Positions 1 through 5,080 of a stretch of DNA of 5,080 nt are shown one piece after another (the first letter of the stretch is position 1; every line of letters begins with the position of its first letter). Source of the DNA: an uncultured Janibacter sp. Its GTDB lineage: Bacteria; Actinomycetota; Actinomycetes; Actinomycetales; Dermatophilaceae. The stretch lies in NCBI GenBank assembly GCA_946222495.1, contig CAMICF010000213.1:1-5080 (forward strand), written 5' to 3'. Below the pieces are notes generated by a model, which saw nothing but the letters and a program-made list of their open reading frames with translations, was not told the origin of the DNA and did not search any database. Made by a program: the position numbers and the translations under genes.

Positions 1-630
1 CCGCCACACCTCTCCCCCGCCACGCTGGAGATGTTTCGCCGCCTCGTCCCCCACCTGCCACGTCTGCTCCGCCCTGTCATCGAGCGCGCCGGGAGCCTGC
101 CCGGGGCCGTGGCCCGGGTGATGGTCGCGGCCAGCCCCGAGGCCGCCGCCCTGGTGCGGACGACCCTCGCCGTGACCACCCTCTCCGGCTCCCCCGCGAT
201 CAACGTCAGCCCGACCTCGGTGCAGGCGGGGCTCAACCTGCGCATCGCCGTGGGCGAGACCGCGGCCGCGGCCACCGAGCGGGTTCGGCGGATCGTCGGC
301 CGGGGCATCACCGTCGATGTGGAGGAGGCCCACGAGCCGAGCCCGGTCTCCCCGACCGACGACCCGGCCTTCGCCCTCCTCGAGCGGACCGTGAGCGAGG
401 TCTTCCCCGAGGCCGTGCCGGTGCCGTACGTCATGTACGCCGCGACCGACGCGCGGCACTACACGGAGATCTGCAGCCGGGTGTACCGCTTCGCCCCCTT
501 CCGGATGGACACCGGTCAGCGCGAGTCGCTGCACAGCTATGACGAGCGCCTCGGCGTGGCGGACTTCCTCGACGGGATCCGTTGGTACCGCAGCCTGCTC
601 GACTCCCTCGACGGCCAGGCGGCCACGTGA
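1..630 (+). CDS. M20-family metallopeptidase (carboxypeptidase S / PM20D1-like), C-terminal part
   Basis: Partial: the reading frame is open from base 1 with no start visible, leaving 209 residues and a TGA stop at 628-630. M20 enzymes are di-zinc amidohydrolases that remove a C-terminal amino acid from peptides or cleave N-acyl amino acids. Fragment residues 58-100, with the stretch SPAINVSPTSVQAGLNLRI and then a helix, look like the end of the lid/dimerisation domain. The catalytic domain resumes after that: ATDARHY at 148-154 matches the (G)xTDxRHY motif of carboxypeptidase S and PM20D1. YRFAPF at 162-167 matches their YRF block. SLHSYDER at 176-183 holds His178, which aligns with the last zinc ligand of the family. 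The other metal ligands (HxD, D, EE) lie upstream of the window. The end overlaps the next gene by four bases, so peptidase and transporter are probably coupled and may act on related substrates. The M20 family is clear; the exact substrate is unknown. Confidence 0.85.
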   Translation, partial: PPHLSPATLEMFRRLVPHLPRLLRPVIERAGSLPGAVARVMVAASPEAAALVRTTLAVTTLSGSPAINVSPTSVQAGLNLRIAVGETAAAATERVRRIVGRGITVDVEEAHEPSPVSPTDDPAFALLERTVSEVFPEAVPVPYVMYAATDARHYTEICSRVYRFAPFRMDTGQRESLHSYDERLGVADFLDGIRWYRSLLDSLDGQAAT

Positions 631-2045
631 GCCCGACCATCTGGCGGCTCGTCGGGTTCCTCGCCGCCGTCGAGATCGCCTCGGGCATCCTGCAGGGCTA
701 CTACACGCCGATCTACACCGACATCGCCGACCACCTCCACATCGCCGACGGCGACGTCAACTGGTTCGAGACGGCCCAGCTCATCGTCTCCGCGCTCGCC
801 GTCCCGGTCCTCTCGCGACTCGGCGACCTCGTCGGGCACCGCAAGGTCCTCATCTCGGCGACCCTCATCACCGCCGCCGGTGGATGGCTCATCGCCCTCG
901 CTCCGGGGTTCTGGACCTTCCTCCTCGGCTGGGCCCTGCAGGGCGCCTACACCGTGTGGCTGCCGATGGAGATCGCGATCCTCCACGAGCGCTCCAGGGA
1001 CCGCCCCGACCAGCCCGCGCTCGTGCGCAGCGGGGCCGCCCTGCTCGTCATGGCGCTGCAGCTCGGTGTCATCGCCGGTGCGCTGACCGCCGGTGCGCTG
1101 CAACCGATCTGGGGCATGACGGCCATCCTGTCGATCCCTGCTGCCGCGACCACGCTCGCGCTGGTGGCGATCCTGCTGGGCGTCCGCGACGAGTCGGCCC
1201 CGGCCGAGGGACGTCTCGACCTGCCCGGCACCGGCCTCCTCAGCACCGGACTGCTGCTCGTGCTCGGCGGACTCGTCGTCATCCGGCTCCAGGGCGTGAC
1301 GAGCCCGCTCGCGTGGGCCCTCGTCGTCGCGGGGTCCGCCGTGCTCGTGTGGTTCGTCCGCGTCGAGCGCGACAGCGACTCGCCGCTCATCGACGTCGGC
1401 GCCCTCGCCGCGCCCGGGATGTGGCCGGTGCAGCTCGCCGCCGGGCTCTTCGGCATGAGCGTGCTCGGGGCACAGATCCCGCTCTCGACCTTCGCCCGCA
1501 CCAACCCCGACGAGGTCGGGTACGGGCTCGGCGTCGGTGCAGGGGCGATCGCCAACCTCATCGGCCTGTACGTCGTGACGATGGCGGTCGGTGCCGTGCT
1601 CTCTCCCTTCGTCGCCCGGGTCATCGGCGTGAAGAACATGCTCGTCGGGGCAGCCATGGTCGTCGGCCTCGGGTACGCGGTCTTCATCCCGCTCCACGAG
1701 GTCCTGGCCCACGCGATGCTCGCGATGGGTGTCGCCGGGGTGGGCTCCGGGGCCCTCGTCGCCTCCCTCCCCGCCGCGGCGGCGCAGGTCGCCGCGCACG
1801 GGGGCACCGCGGAGGCCGCCGGCCTGACGAACGCGACGAAGACGATCGGCGGGTGCCTCGCGTCTGCGATCTTTGCCGTGGCCCTCGCCTCCACCGGCAG
1901 CATCTCCGACCCCACCGCGGGCCACGCCCCGATGTCCGGCTACCTCACGGTGTGGGGCACCTGCTCCGCCGCCGCGCTGCTCGCCGCCCTCGCGCTGACG
2001 CGGCTGCCCTCCGCGGACAAGGAGCTCGCGGCCCCCGCGGCCTAG
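627..2045 (+). CDS. MFS transporter, DHA2-like, probably 14 transmembrane helices
   Basis: Encodes 472 residues of an inner-membrane, proton-coupled major facilitator carrier, probably a drug/metabolite:H+ antiporter. MFS motif A is visible at residues 62-73, LSRLGDLVGHRK, in the loop after the second helix. I count about 14 hydrophobic segments (near 8-28, 46-64, 73-92, 95-115, 134-154, 160-184, 200-219, 227-243, 264-284, 304-328, 336-355, 358-380, 404-420 and 437-457). LDLPGTGLL at 197-205 resembles the opening of the extra central helices of DHA2 proteins. I chose the GTG at 627 because it makes a GTGA overlap with the upstream stop and leads directly into the first helix. An ATG at 582 is in frame, but it would add a 15-residue polar Pro/Arg-rich leader lying inside the peptidase gene. 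The TAG stop overlaps the stop of the convergent regulator. The substrate cannot be inferred; the coupled M20 enzyme hints at a peptide, N-acyl amino acid or similar amide. Confidence 0.88.
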   Translation: MSPTIWRLVGFLAAVEIASGILQGYYTPIYTDIADHLHIADGDVNWFETAQLIVSALAVPVLSRLGDLVGHRKVLISATLITAAGGWLIALAPGFWTFLLGWALQGAYTVWLPMEIAILHERSRDRPDQPALVRSGAALLVMALQLGVIAGALTAGALQPIWGMTAILSIPAAATTLALVAILLGVRDESAPAEGRLDLPGTGLLSTGLLLVLGGLVVIRLQGVTSPLAWALVVAGSAVLVWFVRVERDSDSPLIDVGALAAPGMWPVQLAAGLFGMSVLGAQIPLSTFARTNPDEVGYGLGVGAGAIANLIGLYVVTMAVGAVLSPFVARVIGVKNMLVGAAMVVGLGYAVFIPLHEVLAHAMLAMGVAGVGSGALVASLPAAAAQVAAHGGTAEAAGLTNATKTIGGCLASAIFAVALASTGSISDPTAGHAPMSGYLTVWGTCSAAALLAALALTRLPSADKELAAPAA

Positions 2046-2965
2046 CTGCTCCCTTCGCCCCCGTCGCCGTCCAGACCGGGGCGGACGGACGGGTCGCACC
2101 GCACGAGGTCGAGGGCGAAGTCGACGTACCACTGGGAGAGCTCCTCAGGGGTCGACAGCCCTCCGTGGCGGTACCACTGCGGGATGGCCGTGCACATCGT
2201 CACCACCGCGCGCGCCGCCTCACGGGGACGGGCGGTCCCGAAGACCCCCGCCCGGCACGCCGCCAAGGTCTCGGCGTCGATGCGGGCCTGCTCCCCCTTG
2301 CGCACCTCGGCGATCCGCGCCCTCGCCGGTGCGGCGAGGCTGCGCATCTCGGTGGCTCCGATGAAACCCAGCTCGCGTCGGTGGCTGTGGAAGAGCGCCT
2401 GGCACTCCACGAGGTGCGCGAAGCGCGTCCACGGGTCGCCGCCGGCCGCGCCGGCAGCCGCCGTCCGCTGCGTCAGCTCCGCCATCGTCCGGTCGAGGAG
2501 GGTCACGAGGAGCAGCTGCTTGCTCGCGTAGTGGTGGTAGAGGCCGGCCACCGAGAGCCCGGCGCGCTCGGCGATGCCCCGCATGGTCGAGCCGTGGTAG
2601 CCGAACTCGAGGAAGGACGAGAGGGCGCCCCCGAGAGCCGGGCCGAGGTCGATGGGCTCGAAGTGTCGCCAGCCCGCGTCACCGGCCTGCACCACCGGAC
2701 CGGTCGGGCCTCCCCAACGAGCGTCACGGATGGGTTCGGCCACCCCGACGAGCAGGCGGTCGGCCCGGACGCCGAGGGCATCCGCGAGGTCGACGACCCG
2801 CTCCGAGGAGGTACCGACCCGCCCGTTCTCGATGGCGCTCAGCGTCCCGATGCTCAGGTCCAGCTGGGTCGCCAGCTGACGCACGGTCAGCCCGCGCCGT
2901 CGCCGGACGTCACGCACCGTGGCGCCGAGCGTCACTCGGTGTGCCGAGCCTGCGGAGTCGTTCAT
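2042..2965 (-). CDS. Fused XRE-TetR transcriptional regulator with two DNA-binding domains
   Basis: Cytoplasmic regulator of 307 residues, against about 190-220 for an ordinary TetR protein. Residues 11-74 form an XRE/Cro-type helix-turn-helix: helix 2 is TVRQLATQL (27-35) and helix 3 is IGTLSAIENGR (39-49), with the hallmark ENG at 46-48. A linker (about 75-105) follows. A TetR_N domain runs from about 106 to 153, with the recognition segment LSVAGLYHHYASKQ at 137-150. The remainder is an all-helical TetR ligand/dimer domain; its tail (QWYRHGGLSTPEELSQWY) resembles KstR2-like repressors, which bind acyl-CoAs. Start choice: ATG at 2965. An in-frame GTG at 2977 sits 3 nt after an AGGAG, and an in-frame TTG at 3031 would lie upstream of the likely promoter. 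It is transcribed divergently from the cyclase/acyl-CoA ligase operon across a repeat-rich region, so it probably controls that operon and itself. The domains are clear; the ligand and targets are inference. Confidence 0.88.
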   Translation of the reverse strand: MNDSAGSAHRVTLGATVRDVRRRRGLTVRQLATQLDLSIGTLSAIENGRVGTSSERVVDLADALGVRADRLLVGVAEPIRDARWGGPTGPVVQAGDAGWRHFEPIDLGPALGGALSSFLEFGYHGSTMRGIAERAGLSVAGLYHHYASKQLLLVTLLDRTMAELTQRTAAAGAAGGDPWTRFAHLVECQALFHSHRRELGFIGATEMRSLAAPARARIAEVRKGEQARIDAETLAACRAGVFGTARPREAARAVVTMCTAIPQWYRHGGLSTPEELSQWYVDFALDLVRCDPSVRPGLDGDGGEGSS

Positions 2966-2991
2966 CCGGCATCCCACTCTCTCCTGTCCGG

Positions 2992-3008
2992 GTTCAGTAT
3001 TCCTGAAC
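2992..3008. promoter_or_regulatory. Candidate operator 1: GTTCAG-N5-CTGAAC inverted repeat
   Basis: GTTCAGTATTCCTGAAC is a perfect 6-bp inverted repeat with a 5-bp spacer, 17 bp in all, which is a normal size for a TetR-family operator. It lies 27 bp upstream of the regulator ATG and covers the candidate -10 of that gene, as expected of autorepression. Its right half, within ATTCCTGAAC, recurs exactly 59 bp away in candidate operator 2. Binding by the neighbouring regulator is inferred from position and symmetry. Confidence 0.6.
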
Positions 3009-3025
3009 AAGGTCGCCGTTGACAA
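2996..3025 (-). promoter_or_regulatory. Candidate promoter of the XRE-TetR regulator gene
   Basis: On the minus strand, TTGTCA (3025-3020) is followed after 18 nt by AATACT (3001-2996), a fair match to a sigma-70-type -35/-10 pair. Transcription would start near 2989, just upstream of the AGGAG at 2985-2981. This favours a start codon at 2977 or 2965 over the TTG at 3031. The -10 lies inside the inverted repeat at 2992-3008, so a repressor bound there would block the promoter. Matches this short occur by chance, so the call is tentative. Confidence 0.35.
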
Positions 3026-3026
3026 C

Positions 3027-3057
3027 GACAAGAGCCCGGTACCACCGTGGTCTTGTC
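3027..3057. repeat. Inverted repeat GACAAGA-N17-TCTTGTC in the divergent intergenic region
   Basis: GACAAGA (3027-3033) and TCTTGTC (3051-3057) are perfect 7-bp reverse complements separated by 17 bp. The spacer carries GGTACC (3038-3043), and a smaller palindrome, ACCAC-C-GTGGT (3041-3051), overlaps the right arm by one base. The element lies between the two candidate operators. It could be a second kind of binding site, suited to the other DNA-binding domain of the fused regulator, or a weak hairpin in a transcript. Its centre is 42 bp from that of operator 1 and 30 bp from that of operator 2. Confidence 0.45.
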
Positions 3058-3060
3058 ATT

Positions 3061-3083
3061 CCTGAACCAAGTGATTGTTCAGG
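3061..3083. promoter_or_regulatory. Candidate operator 2: CCTGAAC-N9-GTTCAGG inverted repeat
   Basis: A perfect 7-bp inverted repeat with a 9-bp spacer, ending 24 bp before the cyclase ATG and 13 bp before its ribosome-binding site. It uses the same half-site sequence as operator 1 (CTGAAC/GTTCAG) but with the halves in the opposite order, and it shares the 10-mer ATTCCTGAAC (3058-3067). Its position is right for blocking transcription of the cyclase/acyl-CoA ligase operon. A possible -35, TTGTCA at 3053-3058, lies at its left edge, but I see no convincing -10 for that operon. The most likely binder is the divergent XRE-TetR protein. Confidence 0.6.
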
Positions 3084-3096
3084 TGGAAGAGCGCTC

Positions 3097-3103
3097 AAGG
3101 AGG
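3097..3103 (+). promoter_or_regulatory. Strong ribosome-binding site of the cyclase gene
   Basis: AAGGAGG is a near-perfect anti-Shine-Dalgarno match located 4 nt before the ATG at 3108. It fixes that ATG as the start over the in-frame TTG at 3075, which falls inside the operator-like repeat. It is by far the strongest such site in the window, suggesting high translation of this operon once transcribed. Confidence 0.85.
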
Positions 3104-3107
3104 AGCC

Positions 3108-4064
3108 ATGACCGACACCGCACCGTCACTGACCGACCTGCTGAAGGACGCCCCGACCAACTGGGGCAAGTGGGGGCCCGAGGACGAGGTGGGCAGCCTC
3201 AACTACCTCGGCGCGGAGCAGGTCATCGCGGCCGCTGACCTCATCCGCAACGGCAAGGTCTTCCCGATCCAGCGACTCATCGGCGACCCGAAGGGCGACC
3301 CGGTCTGGCCGAGCCGTGAGCCGGCGGTCCGCACGCAGATCATGGACGAGGCGACCTGGGACTCCGAGGACGCGCCGGCCTTCCCCGGCGGCCTCCACTA
3401 CGCCGATGACAAGATCGTGGCCTTCCTCCAGGGCTCGACGCAGTACGACGCGCTGGGCCACGTCTGGTACGACGGCAAGCTCTGGAACGGCTTCGATGCC
3501 CGGACGACCGTCGGCGGCATGGGCAAGGCGAGCGTCGAGCCGATCGCCAACCGCGGCGTCGTCGGACGCGCCGTCGTGCTCGACATGGCCCGTTACCGGG
3601 GCAAGGACTACCTGGACTCCGCCGAGACCTACACCCACGAGGACCTGCTGGCCTGCGCCGAGCAGCAGGGCGTGGAGATCCGCAAGCGGGACATCCTCCT
3701 CATCCGCACGAACTACCTGCAGAAGTTCTTCGAGGTCGGCGATGCCTTCTACGACGACTTCTGCGAGCCCGGACTCATCTATAGCCCGGAGCTCGTCCAG
3801 TGGTTCGCAGACATGGAGATCCCCAACCTCGTGACCGACACCATCGCCAACGAGGTGACGACGGACCCGGACACCGGGGTCGCGCTGACGCTGCACAACG
3901 CGCTCATGCGCAACCTCGGTATCGCCTTCACCGAGATCGTCGACCTGGAGGACCTCGCCGCCGACTGTGCCGGCGACGGCACCTACGAGGTGTTCTACGC
4001 CGCAGCACCGCTCAAGGTCTCCCAAGGCAGCGGTGCGCCGGTGAACCCCATCGTCATCAAGTGA
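3108..4064 (+). CDS. Cyclase-family (PF04199) putative hydrolase with altered metal-binding motif
   Basis: Encodes 318 residues of the cyclase / kynurenine-formamidase / isatin-hydrolase superfamily, whose members usually hydrolyse amides, lactams or lactones with a bound divalent metal; probably cytoplasmic, as no signal peptide or membrane segment is seen. The family signature HxGTHxDxPxH aligns with residues 108-118, QGSTQYDALGH. Asp114 and His118 are kept, but the first two histidines are Gln108 and Gln112. Other family blocks remain: YDGKLWNG at 121-128, VTDTIANE at 242-249, and LHNALMRNLGIAFTE at 262-276 with His263 and Glu276 at the usual H...E positions. The ATG at 3108 has a strong ribosome-binding site. 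The gene leads an operon whose next member, an acyl-CoA synthetase, starts 7 bp after its stop, so its product may be a carboxylic acid that is then activated to a CoA ester. Family membership is confident; the substrate is unknown and loss of classical metal binding is possible. Confidence 0.85.
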   Translation: MTDTAPSLTDLLKDAPTNWGKWGPEDEVGSLNYLGAEQVIAAADLIRNGKVFPIQRLIGDPKGDPVWPSREPAVRTQIMDEATWDSEDAPAFPGGLHYADDKIVAFLQGSTQYDALGHVWYDGKLWNGFDARTTVGGMGKASVEPIANRGVVGRAVVLDMARYRGKDYLDSAETYTHEDLLACAEQQGVEIRKRDILLIRTNYLQKFFEVGDAFYDDFCEPGLIYSPELVQWFADMEIPNLVTDTIANEVTTDPDTGVALTLHNALMRNLGIAFTEIVDLEDLAADCAGDGTYEVFYAAAPLKVSQGSGAPVNPIVIK

Positions 4065-4071
4065 GGCAGCG

Positions 4072-5080
4072 ATGACCATCTACGACGAGAGGCCATGGCT
4101 CGGCCTCTACGGGGACCAGACCGCCGCGATCGAGCCCGAGCACGCGTCCGCCCTGGAGATGTTCCGCGCCGGGCTGTACGCGGACCCTGACGGTGACGCC
4201 ATCCGCTACTTCGACGGCGTCATCAGCCGACGAGAGCTCGACGAGCTCAGCGATGCGTGCGCGTCCGGGTTGCTCGCCGAGGGCTTCGAGCCGGGCGACC
4301 GGCTCGCGGCGTACCTGCAGAACGTGCCGCAGTTCGTCATCGCCATGCTGGCCGCCTGGAAGGCGGGCGGGATCTTCGTCTCGATCAACCCCATGAGCAG
4401 GGAGCGTGAGCTCCGGTACCTCCTCGAGGACTCGGGCGCCACGGTCCTGCTCGCCCAGGAGGGCCTCTACGACGAGATCGGGCAGAAGGTCGTGCCCGGA
4501 TCGTCGGTCCGTCTCGTGCTCACCACGAGCGAGCTCGAGTTCCAGACGGAGCATGACGAGCGGCTCTTCGCCGGGACGACCCGGAGCCGCCACGAGGGCG
4601 CCACGGACCTGGTCGACCTCATGACCCGACACCGTGGCCAGACACCACCACCGGTGTCGCCGACGGCGGACGACATCGCCTTCCTCACCTACACGTCGGG
4701 GACCACCGGGCAGCCGAAGGGGGCGATGAACACCCACGGCAACGTCGTCTTCACCGCCATGGTCTACCGCGACTGTGCACGGTTCGCGCCCGGCGGCTCC
4801 GTGCTGGCGATCGCCCCGCTCTTCCACATCACCGGTCTCATCGGGCACGTCGCCGTCAGCATGCTCGCGCCGATGCCGATGGTCCTGACCTACCGCTTCG
4901 AGGCCGGCGTCACCCTCGACGCCCTGCGTCGGCACCGCCCGACGTGCACCATAGGCGCGATCACGGCGCTCAACGCCCTGCTCGACCATCCGGAGTTCAC
5001 GGCCGAGCACTTCTCCTCGCTCGCGACGGTGTACTCCGGCGGGGCGCCGATCTCGCCGACGGCCGAGCGACGTTTTCGCG
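4072..5080 (+). CDS. AMP-dependent acyl-CoA synthetase/ligase (class I adenylate-forming), N-terminal part
   Basis: Partial: the first 336 residues of a protein normally about 500-550 long, open to the right edge. These enzymes convert a carboxylic acid, ATP and CoA to acyl-CoA, AMP and pyrophosphate through an acyl-adenylate. The phosphate-binding loop YTSGTTGQPKGA is at residues 207-218. The APLFHITGL block, which helps shape the acyl pocket, is at 248-256. YSGGAPIS at 321-328 is the usual motif just before the adenine-binding region. Residues 82-125 (AYLQNVPQFVIAMLAAWKAGG onward, through the INP and LLEDSGA blocks) also match the family; the C-terminal catalytic lysine domain is outside the window. 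The start is the ATG at 4072, with a modest GAGG 5 nt upstream, overlapping the cyclase stop. The tight spacing implies co-transcription with the cyclase. Medium- or long-chain, aryl or other acids are all possible; specificity cannot be read here. Confidence 0.93.
   Translation, partial: MTIYDERPWLGLYGDQTAAIEPEHASALEMFRAGLYADPDGDAIRYFDGVISRRELDELSDACASGLLAEGFEPGDRLAAYLQNVPQFVIAMLAAWKAGGIFVSINPMSRERELRYLLEDSGATVLLAQEGLYDEIGQKVVPGSSVRLVLTTSELEFQTEHDERLFAGTTRSRHEGATDLVDLMTRHRGQTPPPVSPTADDIAFLTYTSGTTGQPKGAMNTHGNVVFTAMVYRDCARFAPGGSVLAIAPLFHITGLIGHVAVSMLAPMPMVLTYRFEAGVTLDALRRHRPTCTIGAITALNALLDHPEFTAEHFSSLATVYSGGAPISPTAERRFR

Noticed and set aside
947..1915. 322-codon minus-strand open frame inside the transporter
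   Set aside because: Ala/Ser/Thr/Pro-rich shadow translation with no recognisable motif, fully covered by the transporter gene.
537..2132. 531-codon minus-strand open frame opposite the transporter
   Set aside because: Its composition (runs of Arg, Gly, Glu, Asp and His) is that of the complement of a high-GC gene, with no domain or plausible start signal; the plus-strand transporter explains the region.
539..3022. Very long plus-strand open frame (827 codons) running through the transporter and antisense to the regulator
   Set aside because: Its translation is arginine/proline-rich low-complexity sequence with no recognisable domain. It overlaps two genes with clear motifs; long empty frames are expected in DNA of this GC content.
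3019..3024. Perfect TTGACA as a plus-strand -35 for the cyclase operon
   Set aside because: No TANNNT-like -10 lies 16-19 bp downstream (the bases there are CCACCG or similar), so I did not call a promoter from it; the operon's promoter remains unidentified.
3034..3051. GGTACC and ACCAC-C-GTGGT as an intrinsic terminator hairpin
   Set aside because: The stem is short, there is no following T-run, and it sits between two divergent starts rather than after a gene.
3126..4079. 317-codon minus-strand open frame opposite the cyclase gene
   Set aside because: Shadow of the cyclase gene: Val/Asp/Glu/Leu/Arg-biased with no motif, while the plus strand shows cyclase-family blocks and a strong ribosome-binding site.
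4057..5010. 317-codon minus-strand open frame opposite the acyl-CoA synthetase
   Set aside because: The plus-strand frame carries the unmistakable adenylate-forming motifs across the same bases; the minus frame is composition-driven.

Overview
The window is high-GC DNA (about 70% by eye), with strong third-position G/C bias, GTG use as a start codon and tight gene packing. This points to an actinobacterium, possibly a Micrococcales/Intrasporangiaceae-like soil or marine genus; the genus is a guess from composition and gene style only. Five protein genes fill almost the whole window. The only sizeable non-coding stretch is a 142-bp divergent intergenic region at 2966-3107. No RNA genes, insertion sequences, CRISPR arrays or attachment sites were seen.

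Layout. (1) 1-630, plus: the C-terminal part of an M20-family metallopeptidase/amidohydrolase of the carboxypeptidase S / PM20D1 type, cut by the left edge. (2) 627-2045, plus: a probable 14-helix DHA2-type MFS transporter, translationally coupled to the peptidase by a GTGA overlap. (3) 2042-2965, minus: a transcriptional regulator with two DNA-binding domains, an N-terminal XRE (Cro/cI) helix-turn-helix followed by a complete TetR-type repressor. Its stop codon overlaps the transporter's stop codon tail to tail within one CTAG. (4) 3108-4064, plus: a cyclase-family (PF04199) putative hydrolase in which two histidines of the signature metal-binding motif are replaced by glutamine. (5) 4072-5080, plus: the N-terminal two thirds of an AMP-forming acyl-CoA synthetase, cut by the right edge and 7 bp downstream of the cyclase, so almost certainly in the same operon.

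How they may work together. The regulator is divergent from the cyclase/acyl-CoA synthetase operon. The region between them carries several inverted repeats: GTTCAG-N5-CTGAAC near the regulator start, CCTGAAC-N9-GTTCAGG near the operon start, and GACAAGA-N17-TCTTGTC between them. The first two share the 10-mer ATTCCTGAAC. The simplest reading is that the XRE-TetR protein represses itself and the operon, and is relieved by a small ligand. A CoA thioester made by the synthetase pathway is a reasonable guess, because TetR repressors next to acyl-CoA ligases often sense acyl-CoAs. The operon looks catabolic: the cyclase-family enzyme would open or hydrolyse an amide, lactam or lactone, and the ligase would activate the resulting acid. 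The substrate cannot be read from the sequence. The peptidase/transporter pair may belong to an adjacent, separately regulated unit.
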